This document shows positions 37,362 through 50,219 of a stretch of 64,000 nt of DNA, one piece after another; position 1 is the stretch's first letter; the number at the start of each line of letters is the position of its first letter. The stretch covers positions 2,976,001 through 3,040,000 of the forward strand of contig OZ176056.1 in NCBI GenBank assembly GCA_964247055.1, in the 5' to 3' direction. The translations under genes and the position numbers were made by a program. Below the pieces are notes generated by a model. The model saw nothing but the letters and a program-made list of their open reading frames with translations, ran no database searches and had not been told where the DNA came from. The DNA is from Paragordius varius. Its lineage: Eukaryota > Nematomorpha.

Positions 37362-40300
37362 ATTTTTCATGCAAAAACATCATTTTTTCAACCAAACGCA
37401 CCATTTTTTCAAGCAAACGCAACATTTTTTCAAGCAAAGGCAACAAATTTTCAAGCAAACGCAACATTTTTTCAACCAAAGACAACATTTTTTCATCCAA
37501 ACGCAACATTTTTTCAACCAAAGACAACATTTTTTCAAGCAAAAACAACACTTTTTTTAATATTACAAAAAATTACTATTTATTGTATGACAATTTAATT
37601 ATAAATTATTTATTAAATTTTAAGTTAATGTAATTTATTTTTAGCGTTGAATTATGATTTTTATCGTTTTATCATCAATATTTGATGGTAAATTAATTGA
37701 TTTTCAAACATTTTGATTTTGCCTATAAATTGCCTTATTTATTTATATTTTTCTTTTACAACTTTAGTTTCATCTATAATCAATTTATATAATTTGCACT
37801 TCAAGAGTGTCTTTGAAGGTTTAAATTTGTCCTTCACTTAAAGTTGGTCCTTACATTTTTTGCAGTTTGCATACAACCGTAATTTTTGTATGTAATTATC
37901 TTTTTTAAATTTAACCTAATATCTTTATTTATTAGTGTTTCATTCAAAATAATATTTTAATAAAAACAACTTTATTTGTTTTGAGCTTCTTCAAGTTATC
38001 AATATTATATACTAAATGTTTTAAACTAAATATTACAATCAATAACCTACGAAACTTAGATTTTTTTAAATATAGTTAAAAAAATTTTATAGAAATAATA
38101 AGGATCGGTTCTTATGAAAAAAAAGTTGCACTTCATTTAAAAGTTTAGATTAATAAAGAGAATAGGAAAAATGATAGGATAGATATATTTTATTACCTCA
38201 TTAATAAAAGGTAGAATCATAATTAAAATATTGAAGGACCAACATGAAGTGTTCATCGACCAAATTTAAATTTTTAAAGACACTCTTGAAGTTCAAATTA
38301 TATAAATTGATTATAGACGAAACTAAAGTTGTAAATGAAAAATATAAATAATATAAATAAATAAAGCAATTTATAGGCAAAATCAAAATGTTTGAAAATC
38401 AATTAATTTGCCATCAAATATTGATGATAAAACGATAAAAATCATAATTCAACGCTAAAAATAAATTACATTAACTTAAAATTTAATAAATCATTTATAA
38501 TTAAATTGTCATACAATAAATAGTTAATTTTTGTAATATTAAAAAAAGTGTTGTTTTTGCTTGAAAAAATGTTGTCTTTGGTTGAAAAAATGTTGCGTTT
38601 GGATGAAAAAATGTTGTCTTTGGTTGAAAAAATGTTGTCTTTGCTTAAAAAAATGTTGCGTTTGCTCGAAAAAATGTTGCATTTGCTTGAAAAAATGTTG
38701 CGTTTGCTTGAAAAAATGGTGCGTTTGGTTGAAAAAATGATGTTTTGGCATGAAAAATGGTATATATATACACCTTTTAAAGTTCGAATTCTCCCTTGAA
38801 CAATTCAAATTTACCTTAAAAATAAAGTATATGTTTTTGGACTAATATAACTAATTATTAATACGAAATATATGTTTTTAATTTAAAACTTATTTTTTAT
38901 TTAAGGGTGAATTAGAATTGTTCGAGGGTGAATATGAATTGTTTTAATTTCAAACATAATTTTTATTTTTCAAAAACATAAGTAATTTTTAATCTTAATA
39001 TTTTATTTAAGAGTAAAATTGAATTGTTTAAGGGTGAAATTGAATTGTAAATGGTATATATATGTAGTATAGGAGAATTATATCATAAATCGCTTGTGAA
39101 AAAACAATTAAATTTTTTTTTAATAATGTTGATACAAATTTCCATAAAAAAAATTTTTTTTAATAAAATTTTCATTTTTATATCTATTTAGAAATTTATG
39201 AAAGATCCCTATACCACAACTTTTACCGGTTTCTCCAAGGTAGCTCAATTCATGTACGATAATTTTAATCCGGTTGTAATTCCGTCGTCGCAAAATGGAT
39301 TAAATACTGCCCTTAATCAATCGATATTAAATCCCATGAATTCTGGTATATGATATAATTTATAAAGACAAAAAATGAAAACTAATTGATATATAAACCA
39401 TTTACATTTCGAATTGACCGTTATAAACAAATCAAATTTACTATAAAATAAATTATGTGTTTTTGAATTGTAAAAAATTACCTATTTTTTTAAAAAAAAA
39501 GAAATTTCGTTCAAAATTAACATAATACAGAAAAATAATAAAAATGCTAAGTTACTGTAAAAACTGATATTATACGGATAAAACCTAATATAAAGACAAA
39601 TATTTTTCAAAAAACAGCCATACCTTTTAAAACCTTAATTTTCCTATGCAAGCCATTTAATTACAATTGAATTGCCATTTCAAACAATGAGTAGTTATAT
39701 TTAAAAAATCAAGATTTAAAAATTATCATTGTCATTTGGATTTTTATATTTTTACGTTTTGACCGTATAAATCCAATTTTCCTGTATATTAGCTTAAAAC
39801 ACAAATTATTTTTGGGGTAAATTTGAATTGTTCTAGGGTGAATTTGAGATGTATATATTATATTTCAAAAAAATGACTATATATTGTAGTTTTTGTATTA
39901 TGTCAGATTACATATTGAGCAAAGAGCATTTTTTTATATCATATCCATAAAAAGCGTAGAAATAACCTTAAATCCATTAATTAAATTATAAATTAACCAT
40001 ACATAATCTACCCATACTATGTTTTTAACCTTAATTTTTTATAACCTAACTGATGAAAATTGGATAAATTTAAATAATTAAAATTGTAATTGATTAGGTT
40101 AAAAGTAACATCATAATTTGTTATTTTGCAACCATAAACGATAAGTAATATAAAAAGTAATTATTTGAAGTGAAATGATTGTTTTTTAAAAAAATATTAT
40201 TTGTATATTAGTTTATTATATTATATCTTAAAATTTCGATTTTGATTGTAATCTAAAAAAGAAATTTAAATGATTACATTTTAACATTTATTACATCTGT

Positions 40301-43300
40301 TTATAATTTATTTTTGTTTCTTTGCATAATTAGATATTAAACTATTGATAGAAAACGACAATGCTTCAATGAATGGAACCGACACCCGTAAAAATAGTCA
40401 ATCTTGCAAAATTAATACATCATCAACATTTAAGTAGAATTTATTTATAAATAATATTTTTACAATTTTATTATATAATAAATTATATTCTTGTAGGAAA
40501 CAGTTAGATTCTCAAAAAGAACAAAACAATCAAAATCAACATAATACCAATAATCATCATGGTATGTTTGTTAATGTGCTTGATTTGACCCCGGGTGAAA
40601 GTGATTTCCAACTAGTCGATTGTAATGTAAGTTTTTTTTACTTGACTTTTTACAGTAAAAAGTGAAATTTAACGGACAAAACGTAAAATTTATAAAGATA
40701 TATATTTATGTTCAAAAGGCACGTATACTTTTTTTTAAACTTAATTTTATTAAATATAACTCCTTATTTTAGATTTCAAAGTTGGAAATAGAGATGTATA
40801 ATGGTATCACAATTAATCACCTATTTTACAATTGTAATTTTATAAATTATATAAAAAATTGCGTTTAATAAAGTATGGTTGTCCTTAAAATATATATTTA
40901 TCTTTATAATTTTTGCATTTTATCGTAATGTAATAAGCAATATAAATTCACAATTAATTATTAAAATTTGAAGTTTTTTCGTTTAAATTTCAATTTTTTG
41001 AGGTTTAAAATTAATCTGTTAATACAATCAACGCTTTTTTCGTGTTATGATTTGTATAATTTAAGAAATTATATATATTTTATAAATATATTCAAAATTC
41101 TTTAAAATAAAAATATAAAATTTTGATTTGCAGATATTAACTCGAAATTTTTTTTACAAAAATTTAGATTTCAAACCTTGCTTCACTAGATCATGTAATA
41201 CCTGTGGTTAAAAGACGCTCACCCTTAACACGAAACCAATGGACTGAAGCTTTTGATATGGAAAATGATGGAATTATACCTAATGCTCAACAAATTAAAG
41301 ATACCATATTTTGGGGTGTAAGTGTTTTTTTTTTATTTTTGAACTGAAATTATTTTAATAAATTTATTATGTTTAGTAATAATTTATGTGACATAAAATT
41401 ATATTTTTTAAAAATTATTAATATGACCTTTGATTTAAATATCCCCCATTTTTTATGTTAAATTGAAATATCCCTGGGTAAGGATGAAAAATTTTGAAAT
41501 ATATTGTTTTAAAACGGCATCTTGCACTATTGTAATTACTTTGATGTTTTTTGGGTTTAATAGTTTTTATAAGCTTTTTCATCGCTAATTTATATTGCGT
41601 TAATTAAATAAAATAGTTCTTATTCCCCACATTTTTTGGTTAAAATAGTATTTAAACATGCATTAAAATATTATAAAATCAAAATTTAAAACTGATTCTC
41701 ACAAATAATTTTTATATTTATTTTTTTATAACTATCGCGTTGTTTTAAACACTATAATAAATTATATGTAACGATTTGTGTGAAAAATTAAGGTTTAAAA
41801 TTTTACACAAATAAAAAAAATTTAGTCTTAAAATAGTATTTTTTCGATTAATTGTATTAAAAATTATATATTTAAATTACCTAGGGTATTCAAAATGAAC
41901 CCAATTTACGACGTGATGCATGGAAATATTTATTGAATTATTTACCTTGGGATACTACAATCACTCAACGAATCAATATATTTAAACAACGAAAGTATAT
42001 ATAACTTTTTAAAAACTTTTTTATTTTTAGGGTTAAAATTAACAATTTGTTTAATTTGTTCTAAGAATAGAAGTTTATTAACTTTAAAACTTTTTGAAAA
42101 ATTTATTTATTCAATTTTATTATTTTTAATTTAAGAATAAAAGTGTTTTTGGAACTTTTAAATCCATAAATATTTTAGAGATGATTATTACCGTATAAAA
42201 TTGCAATGGAAGAGTATTGATGTGGAACAAGAACAAAATTTTAGCAAATTACGTGAACGTAAAAGTCTAGTAGGTAAAATTATTTTAAATTAACTTTTTA
42301 TATGATTTTTTTTGAAAAAAAATGATTAATTATAGGGTTTTTGTTATATATATATATATATATATGGTTTATATTTAATTTAACATGATAAAATAATAGA
42401 TAATAATTTTTTAATCCGTAATTTTAGTTTTTAAAATGGTTTCTAGTATTTTAAAATTACTTTATTAAATACTAATCGTTAATTTTTTTGACCTTTTTTA
42501 GCATTTGTTAATGTTTTTTTTACCTTAACTCTCTCGTTTTATTTAAAATTTCCAAAATTAGTTTAAAAAATTCGCCCCTAAAATAATTTGATAAATTTTT
42601 TATCTTAAAATTTTTAGAAAAAGATGTACATAGGACTGATAGAAATCATCCATATTACTCCACAAACCATACTAGTTCAACCCATTTAACAATGGAATAC
42701 GATATCCTTATGACATACACCATGTACAATTTCGATATTGGTAAGTTTTTGAAAAAAAAAATTGTTTGTTTTATATAGAATTAATGAAAAATTAAACTTA
42801 AAAAAAGTAGTAAAATTATTTTTTAAAAAAGGATTCACAATTTAAAAACTTATTAATCTTTATACTTTTTATAATGACCATATCAAATCTATATTTGAGT
42901 TGATTACCAATATTTACATCTCTATATCATATTTTTTAATTTTAAACGATAAATATTTGTAAAAAAATAAAGTGTTGTCTTTTTTCAAAAAAATTTCAAT
43001 TTTATGTTTTGTTTTTATAATTTAAATACTGCGCCTAGTTTAAATCAATAAAATAAAAAAATTATTCATTATGATTTCTAAAAGCTTTTCAAAGTGCGGT
43101 TTTTAACTGTTTTTGGTTTTTCCGTTAATAGAAAATTGTAAAAAAATTTTATTATATATATAACATTTACAGTTAAAATTCACCCTTGAACAATTCAAAT
43201 TCACCCTAAAAATAAATTATGTGTTTTCGAACTAATATAACTCATTATTAATATAAAATAATATATCTTTATGGCAATAATTTATTATTTTTTCAGTATT

Positions 43301-45900
43301 ATATTTTAATGTAAAACAAAATTTTATTTTTTAAATATATATAAAAATATAAGTAATTTTGAATCGTAAAACCATAGATAATTTATTAGAAGGTGAATAT
43401 GAATTGTAAATGGTATATATATATAATATATATATATATTTTAATTTTTTAAAAAATTATTAAGGTTATGTTCAAGGGATGAGTGATATTTTAACACCCA
43501 TTCTATACATTCAAGACAATGAAGTTGATGCTTTTTGGTGTTTTGTGGGAGCTATGAATTTTATAGTAATATAATTGCTTTATTAAAACAAATATTTTAT
43601 ATTCTCATGTTTTTTCAGTCAGATTAGTTTGGTTTTTTTGATACATTTATATGAAAAAAAACTATAGTAATTTATATTTTAAGGCAGGGGTCATTTACTT
43701 ATTTTTTTTGTTTTTGAGCCCAATTTCGGATTTTATATATCTTTTAAATAATCGTAAACCTTTGAATAAATCCAATTATTTATTTTAACATTTTTTAAAG
43801 AGCATAAATTCCTTTTCAAAATATTTGTCTTTTGATGCATGCATTTTGTCTAAACAAAGTTTTTGCGGTTTTGAAAATATTTTTGATTTTTGTGCGAGTA
43901 TAGCATGGAAATTTTCAAATGGATCAAGAACCGATAAAATTACAATTACGTCAATTATATGCTTTATTGGCGTTCGTTGACCCCATGTTTGCCATTTATT
44001 TGGGTAATTTTCTAAAAAAAATTTAATGAATTGAAATTTAAATTCAAATTATTAGGACATTATTTCAAACATTATAAAACATTATAAATTTTTTGTATAT
44101 AGTAAAATGTTTATTATAACCTTAATTTTTTTCGGATTATATTAACTATAGTTTTGGGTTTTGAAATAAATATATCCTAAAAATATATTATAATTTTATA
44201 AGATTTGTTATAAACAAAATCAGAAATAAAAAATATGCTTCATTTATTCAAAATAAATATACTATTTAAATCTTAATTTGTTTAATTATTTAATTTATTT
44301 TTTCTTTAGATAAACACGATTCTGGTAACATGTATTTCTGTTTTCGATGGCTCCTTATTTGGTTTAAACGAGAATTTACTTTTGATGATATATTAGGCCT
44401 TTGGGAGGTATGCTTTTTTTCTATTTGCTTAAATTTGTTCAAATTTTGGATTTATTAAGTTTAAATGTATTTTTTAGGCATGTGTTTATAATTTTAAAAT
44501 TATATAATATTTGTAAAACATAATTATTACTTTTATGATATAGTTGTATTATGCCAATTTTCAAAAATTTCTTTTTTCGAAAGTTATCTCTAGTTATAAA
44601 ATAAATTTTAATCAATTTTTTCTGCCTTATTCAAAAATTAAAATTATATAAAACACATAATTAAACGACACACTATCTTAAATAATTCATATATATCAAA
44701 ATAAGTTTATTATATGTAAAAAAGACAAATTATTTTGTTGCAAAAAAGAATATGATTAAATAGTTTTTTAAAAAAAATTCATTAGTTTTTACATTTTATC
44801 TAAATTTTAATTTTTACTGTATAAATAATTAATGTATATATCATTTAGGTTTTATGGACGGGTTTACCTTGCAAAAATTTTCATTTGATAGTTTGTTTAG
44901 CGTTGTTGGAATTTGAGAAACACACAATCATGGAAAATCGATTTGGTTTGGTTGAAATTTTGAAAGTAAAAAAATAAAATATGACATATTTAATTTTTAA
45001 TTTTATAAATATTTTATAAAAGTTTTTTTTCATAACAAAAACTTGTTAGCTATATATTTTTACAAATTTTGTGATAAAATGGTTTTAACGATACGCTTGT
45101 ATTATTTTTACCTTCTACTAAGTTAAATTATAAAATAATAAAAAAAATTTATAATACAACATATTTTTGACCATGATTTTTATATGTCTTTTAGGAGTGT
45201 GAAATTAATATTTTACAACATAAAACAATAACTGATTTTCATTTGGTTTTTTTGCTTATAAAACCATATTAGTCCTTTTTATACCTTTTATTATTTAATA
45301 TTGAGGATGAATTACTTTAAATTTAATTAAAAATTTATAGGATTATTTATGGTTTTATTGAAAAAAATTCTTTTTGTCTTTATAACTCTTTACGCATACC
45401 ACATACCTAAAATTCACCCTTGAATGCTTTTTTACCCATTTCGATTTAACTTCCGAATTTCAAGTTCACCCTAAAAATAAATTATAAATTTGAAAGTCAA
45501 AAACTACGTATATTTTTGGATCTTTTTAAAATACAAAACAACTTTGTTTAAAGTTTACATCATAGAAAAAAATGATTAAATAAACCATAACTAATATTAA
45601 GAGTGAGTAAAATTAGCCCAACAAAACCTTTATTTTTATGATGAATTTGAAATGTTTAAAGATGTTTAAGATTTGAAATTTTTATTAAATTTTTTATATT
45701 AATATTTTTTACAATAGCACATAAACGATATTGCCAACACGCTGAACCTTACAGCCATATTAGAATCGGCTCATGGAATTTGGCAAAAAATCAGTCAAGA
45801 ATATTCCAGAAATCCCAATACTTTTCCCGCCAAAATTAAAAATATATTGGGTCCTTTTTCATTCACACATGAAATTAATCCTACAACAATTGAACCTTAA
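33082..45900 (+). CDS. TBC1D15: TBC1D15/TBC1D17-type Rab GTPase-activating protein
   Basis: TBC domains accelerate GTP hydrolysis by Rabs; TBC1D15/17 act on Rab7-type GTPases at endosomes and mitochondria. Exons in phase: 33082-33099 (tentative start), 33128-33229, 33288-33453, 34049-34642, 35202-35583, 36453-36570, 39192-39345, 40334-40433, 40497-40626, 41168-41317, 41885-41994, 42179-42273, 42618-42740, 43465-43565, 43904-44003, 44310-44407, 44849-44965, 45718-45900, about 946 residues (human about 690). The N-terminal part matches family blocks: VIFESKQVYLSPG, then YYVFILKDGTTFPALQF, then KDPYTTTFTGFSKV. The TBC domain has WGGIQNEPNLRRDAWKYLL, the Arg finger in VEKDVHRTDR and the Gln finger in GYVQGMSDIL, so it looks catalytically competent. 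It continues with NEVDAFWCF, NMYFCFRWLL and LPCKNFHLIV. Asn/Ser-rich insertions in exons 34049 and 35202 account for the extra length. Several introns contain MITEs. Confidence 0.92.
36149..36427. repeat. CAGT-ended (Tc1/mariner-like) MITE, copy 2
   Basis: The ends CTGTAAAATTCGAAATTATACGG and GTCCGTATAATTCC..TTTTTACTGTAA form an inverted repeat. About 280 bp, non-coding, ending about 25 bp before the acceptor of TBC exon 36453. Confidence 0.8.
37358..38762. repeat. F3 foldback element, 1.4 kb, with a nested F2-like core
   Basis: Two long arms are inverted copies: about 37358-37800 and 38290-38762. The outer part of each arm is a minisatellite of units of about 21 bp (CAACATTTTTTCAAGCAAAC type), about nine per side. 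The inner part (ACAATTTAATTATAAATTAT, GATTTTTATCGTTTTATCATC, CATTTTGATTTTGCCTATAA) is also mirrored almost perfectly. The ends are TACCATTTTTCATGC and GCATGAAAAATGGTA, flanked by TA repeats. The core (about 37790-38302) begins and ends with the F2 motif GCACTTCAAGAGTGTCTTTG and its complement. It lies in the 2.6-kb intron between TBC exons 36453 and 39192. Spurious ORFs of FxQTQHF repeats come from the minisatellite. Confidence 0.9.
38763..39057. repeat. F1 inverted-repeat element, copy 8
   Basis: It directly follows the foldback element. The left arm is AAAGTTCGAATTCTCCC and CAATTCAAATTTACC. The interior is ACTAATATAACTAATTATT. The right arm closes GAATTGTAAATGGTATATA. Confidence 0.75.
39395..39862. 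repeat. F1 element copy 9 with a CAGT MITE inserted
   Basis: The left arm AACCATTTACATTTCGAATT and the right arm GGGGTAAATTTGAATTG..GAATTTGAGATGTATATA are separated by a CAGT-ended MITE at 39553-39787. This shows F1 insertion preceded the CAGT MITE at this site. Confidence 0.75.
39553..39787. repeat. CAGT-ended MITE, copy 3, nested in F1
   Basis: TACTGTAAAAACTGATATTA..ATACGGATAAAAC on the left is mirrored by TTTTGACCGTATAAATCC..TTCCTGTA on the right. Confidence 0.75.
40651..40933. repeat. CAGT-ended MITE, copy 4
   Basis: TACAGTAAAAAGTG..TTTAACGGACAAAACGTAA on the left is mirrored by GTATGGTTGTCC..CATTTTATCGTAATGTA on the right. It starts about 24 nt after the donor of TBC exon 40497-40626. 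Confidence 0.7.
43160..43416. repeat. F1 inverted-repeat element, copy 10
   Basis: TAACATTTACAGTTAAAATTC with CACCCTTGAACAATTC units on the left, and AAGGTGAATATGAATTG..AAATGGTATATA on the right. It is compact (about 257 bp), in the intron before the GYVQGMSD exon of TBC1D15/17. Confidence 0.8.
43680..43860. repeat. Fragment related to the hAT-type MITE at 60357
   Basis: The blocks TTTTTGAGCCCAATTTCGG, TAAATAATCGTAAACCTTTG and TTAACATTTTTTAAAGAGCAT correspond to the inside of the 60357-60551 element. The ends are degraded here. Confidence 0.45.
45398..45668. repeat. F1 inverted-repeat element, copy 11 (diverged)
   Basis: ATACCACATACCTAAAATTCAC..CACCCTAAAAATAAATTAT on the left and TTTATGATGAATTTGAAATG on the right. 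It lies in the last TBC1D15/17 intron. Confidence 0.55.
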
Positions 45901-46220
45901 AACATATTTTAGATTGAAAATATATATATATAGTTGCACAGAGTAATTTTTATTATTAAGTACTAACCAAAAAAGTAAATTATTAATATATTTTAAGATT
46001 TTTTAAAATTATAACAACCATCGTTTTAAAATACAATATAAATAAAAATCTACATTTGATTTTTTTTAAATTTTGCCTTTTCAATTTTAACACATCTTCT
46101 AACTGCTCATGTGCAAATATTTAATTAATATACATAAACTTTTCAAAAAGTAATTATTAATCAATATTTCATGTCTAATTTAGCCAATTTTTGAATAATT
46201 TACATAAAAATTATTATTTA

Positions 46221-46264
<44 letters not shown>

Positions 46265-46855
46265 CATTATGAATTAATTTATAAATATTACATTATGAAT
46301 TAATTTATAATACTAAATTATATGTTGCAAAAAATATGGAAATTATAACATTTTTATCAATATTATACTTACTAATAATTGTATTTATTTAACAAAATAA
46401 TAATAATAAATATCTAAATTTTACTGCTTTATTTAATATATTGTAAAAATATTTATTGTTTAAAATATAATTATTTAAAAATTGCAATTTATGGTAAAAA
46501 TTTTAATTAATTATACAAGATTCAAAGAAAGTACAAAAGTTTTTTGACCTTATTTTTCTTTTATTAAACACAATTTTAGATTTGAAGGCTAGGAATATTC
46601 ATTGATCAAAAATACAAAATTATTACTAATATTTTGACCTTAAATTTAACACTCTATGTATTATTTCATTTTAATAATGACAAAAATCAGTATTAAGATT
46701 GAAATAAAATAATAAAATATGTTTAAAAAGAGCGTTTTTTAATTATATAGAGCATTTTTTAAAAAGTCTCAAATTTGGTGGAAAATTGATTTTTATAAAC
46801 GTCAATCCCTTAATAAATTTCTTTAATAAAGGCATCAGAAAATATATAAAAAAAT
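45901..46855. other. TBC1D15 to BCD1 convergent intergenic DNA
   Basis: AT-rich and gene-free. It holds a (TA)n tract at 46222-46261 and, right after it, a 27-bp unit (ATTACATTATGAATTAATTT core) present twice in tandem at about 46261-46312. Confidence 0.6.
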
Positions 46856-49315
46856 TTATTCACACAACAAATATATTTGCTCTGTAGGTAGAGTTAAATG
46901 TAAATAATTTATATCCTCTTGACTTAGTGTTGATAAACTATTCGAATTTTCCATATTAGTTAAGGGTGTTGTTGGTGGTATAACAAATGGATTATATATG
47001 AGATTTAGTATTTCATCACTTTTAGGAATAATGTAAAATATAGGGTATTCAATGACTACGCGTTTCTTTAACACATTACACAATTTAACACTGAGATCGG
47101 GGATGTAATGATATCTAAAAAGGGTAAAAAAAATTTTTTTATTATAAGAAAGAAAAATTCAGAAACCTAAGGCATATTTATCCATGAATCAAGCAAATAA
47201 AATTATTTTAAAACAGGTTAGAAGAGATTTTAACATACAGACATGATTATAAAGTATGTATTATGCCTTTTATGACACTAGACAACAAATTTTAACTGTC
47301 ATTCTTCTAAATTTAAAATTTATTTTATTAAAGTACATAAGTAGTATATCTGAAAGAAAATTGGCCTAGCATGCAAGAATTTTTTTATATTAAAGTTTAT
47401 CGATAATTTTTGGCCCCGATTTAACATTAAATTTTAGATATGAAGCCATGTATTTTATATTTGAAAGAGCGCAAAAAACTGCATCTTTTAAATGGTAGTA
47501 AGTCGTTTAAATCAATCAAATGTAAAAGTTATTTGGATTTAAATGGTCGAAATTTTCCATCCTTAAATAAGTCAAGAATTTTCACAGACAAACTAATTTG
47601 AAAATCATATATATTGTTTTAATATAATTAATAGGATTATATTAGTATTTAATTTAAAAAATGTTTAAAAAGCTTTTGGTTTGCTTTATTAATAAAAATT
47701 ATTATTATCATAAATATTTTACCTAGTGGATAAAAATATATAGTTATAACTGTAAATTTATTACATAACGGCTTAAAATACCTTATACTTTGTGTTTATC
47801 TTTAAAATTTCAAAATTATCAGCCTCGTAATGAAATATTGATGAGATGGTAATTTTTAAAAAACAAAAAAACTCAAAAATAGCTGTTTTGAGTGTCATAA
47901 AAGCAATAAAAAAATGTTTTAACCAAACAAACTTTCTTGTGTTATCTTTTTTGGACATTCATATCAATCTAGACATAGTTTGAGCTATTTTCATAAATTT
48001 GTTTTAAAAATATATTAATTAGAAAAATGCTCGCGCGTTTGTCGCTCTATGTGTCCAATATTAACTGTCGATGTAATACATATTAGTATGCATTTTAGAG
48101 TTTTTATTACTCTTTCGAATGATATATCAAATGGGCATTACTTGTATTTTTTCAAAAAAAACATTTTTTTAGGAAAATTTTAATAAAGAGGGCACATAAT
48201 CAAAAAAATCAAATTATACAAAGTTCTTGCGTGGAGTTATAATTCTCATTTCAGATTTACTGTTAAAATGATACTAAATATCAAAAACAAAAAACTCGAG
48301 GGCAGAAAAATTTGTGGTCCAGTGTAATTAAAAAATGAATTAAAAGTTCAACTTTATAGTTTGTGAAGTATGCCGACATTCATTTAGCATATAAACATTG
48401 TATTGATCAGTGTTAGAATTGATTGCTTTAGATTGATCATTGTGTGTTTTAATACGTTTAGCTATAGGAATATTTGCATTGGGTGAAAAGGCTAAATCCA
48501 AAACTTTTTGTAAAGTAGTTTGTATTGAAAGCGTTTCGGATACGCTTTATATCACAATATATTTATAATATTACTTAATCATGGAAACGAAAATTGCAAA
48601 CTCTGAATTTAAGTTTAATTAATTTATTAAGTATATACCGCTTCTCATGGATGCAGGATTCAAGTGTGGGGAAAATCCATTTTGTATGCCATAAAAAAGT
48701 TTTTGTTCTAACAATTATCAAAAACACAACAAATGAAATTAGAAAAACAATATGACGTTGCTAAAAAGTAATTAATATAAGGGTTAGTAAGTAAAAATAA
48801 TATTTATAATTTTATTTATTTGAGAATTTATCTAACAATTTTATTATAAAAATTCTTTAAGAATAGGAGATATAAATAAATAACCTCATATCAAAAATTG
48901 TCGTGTTTTCTGAATGCCTAGTCATACCATAAGACATAACTCTGAAAAATATGTGTTGACTTCTGGCATATCGCTGCATTAACTGTACTCTTTTCGGTAA
49001 ATCGTGTGTATGGAGATAAAAATTCCGTTTGTTAGCTTCAATGTCTCTATTCACAGACTCCAGAAAATGGTAATCAGACAACATATTCCGGTCATTAAAT
49101 TCTCGTAATGGTATATATTTGGGAGAAAAGTTTTTTCCATCACAGTTGTGTTGAACTTTATGAGAGTTTACGCATATTAAGGAACAAGTTCTGGTATTAC
49201 ACTGTGGGCATTTGTATATACTTTCTTTTTCACAAATTTCACACCTAAGAAAATAAATATATAGGACTTACTTTATCAGATTAGAAAATTTTATAGGGCT
49301 AATTTCTAGGTCCAT
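46856..49315 (-). CDS. ZNHIT6: BCD1/ZNHIT6, box C/D snoRNP assembly zinc-finger protein
   Basis: BCD1 helps assemble box C/D snoRNPs in the nucleus. Five exons chain in phase: 49315-49272 (44 bp), 49244-48885, 48707-48639, 48544-48353, 47114-46856, giving 307 residues. A TAA lies in frame just upstream of the ATG. A zf-HIT finger comes first: CEICEKESIYKCPQC, then RTCSLICVNSHK..HNC. Then come MLSDYHFLE and FFRVMSYGMTRHSENTTIFD (family: LSDYRFLE, L-NG-TKR-ENST-FD), FLWHTKWIFP (family: F-WHVKL-FP), and near the end VVIEYPIFYIIPKS (family: VIIEYPTLHVVLKG). The long acidic N-terminal extension of human ZNHIT6 is absent, as in fungal Bcd1. Intron 4 (47115-48352) contains a CACTA-ended MITE. The 5' splice site of intron 4 could instead be a GC donor 27 bp upstream in the same phase. 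Confidence 0.9.
47276..48324. repeat. CACTA-ended MITE, copy 2
   Basis: Ends CACTAGACAACAAATTTT and, reversed, CACTGGACCACAAATTTT. The interior is closely related to copies 1 and 3 (GGCCCCGATTTAACATTAAA, ATATGAAGCCATGTATTTTA, TGGACATTCAT). It is 1049 bp, non-coding, and fills most of BCD1 intron 4, ending 27 nt from that intron's 5' splice site. Confidence 0.88.
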
Positions 49316-49648
49316 GCGCTTTTACCCTAAAAAGATTTTTCTGATGATTTTTGATTAACATTGACTTTTGCCTATCTTTGAAAGTTATTTTTTATTCAGA
49401 TGACATAAATAGGGAAAATTTTATACATTTTGCTAGCGCATTCTATAATAAACTTATAATTGACATCAAATTTTTCCGCTGCTTTGGTGCATTTATATAG
49501 CCTAAAAATTGGCAAATCCTAAGATAACTTAAATAATTAAAACAAGCAAAAAAAACTCCCAATTAAATTTACCGTAAAATAGATTATTAGATTCGGTATT
49601 TAATTTTCATCCATATTCGCTTGCGCCAGTTAAACATTCTACCAGATT

Positions 49649-50219
49649 AACACTTGGACACAACACATTCATTTTAGTACTTCGATTCAAATTGGGGTAG
49701 TTAAATACCCAAGGACTGTTTGGAATTATATAAAAAATATGTAAGGAATCAACACCATGGCAAAATTTTGCACTTATATAACATTAATAAACCGAAATAG
49801 ATAAAAATTTTATTCAAATTACTTGATATAACTTATTTTAAGCTAAAACCGAAAGGTAAAAATTGAGTCAACGTGACATGTGTGCAATGGTAAAATTAAA
49901 AATAATAAAAAATAAACCGCTTTTTATATTTCTATCAATGTTAGATGCAATTTAAATAAAAAAATAGCTTTAATTTTACCTTTAAATTTATCTGAACACG
50001 ATAGCAAAAATTTTGTAAGATAAAAATGGCGTCGAAGTAGTTTGACATGGAACTTTTCAAAACATAGCTTTATTTAGATATTTTGGCTTTTTATATAATT
50101 TTTATTAGGATAGAAGCATAAATTTAAATTGGGACCGTTTCCTTCAGTAGTTTTTAAAAAATCCTAATTCAAATTTAGGCTCTATTTAGATACCCCAATT
50201 TGAAACGAAGTTTTAACAG
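49649..50219. repeat. Family C repeat copy 3
   Basis: It starts CACTTGGACACAACACATTC and TTCGATTCAAATTGGGGTAG, and ends GATACCCCAATTTGAAACGA. The two outer motifs are inverted copies, supporting terminal inverted repeats. A further piece of the left end lies at 50220-50300 and another at 51988-52110 (CACTTGGATACATCACATAC). Confidence 0.75.

Noticed and set aside
37279..38808. ORFs with repeated FxQTQHF or LLEKMLRL motifs
   Set aside because: They encode the F3 minisatellite arms on either strand; the mirrored pair shows a repeat, not a leucine-rich protein.
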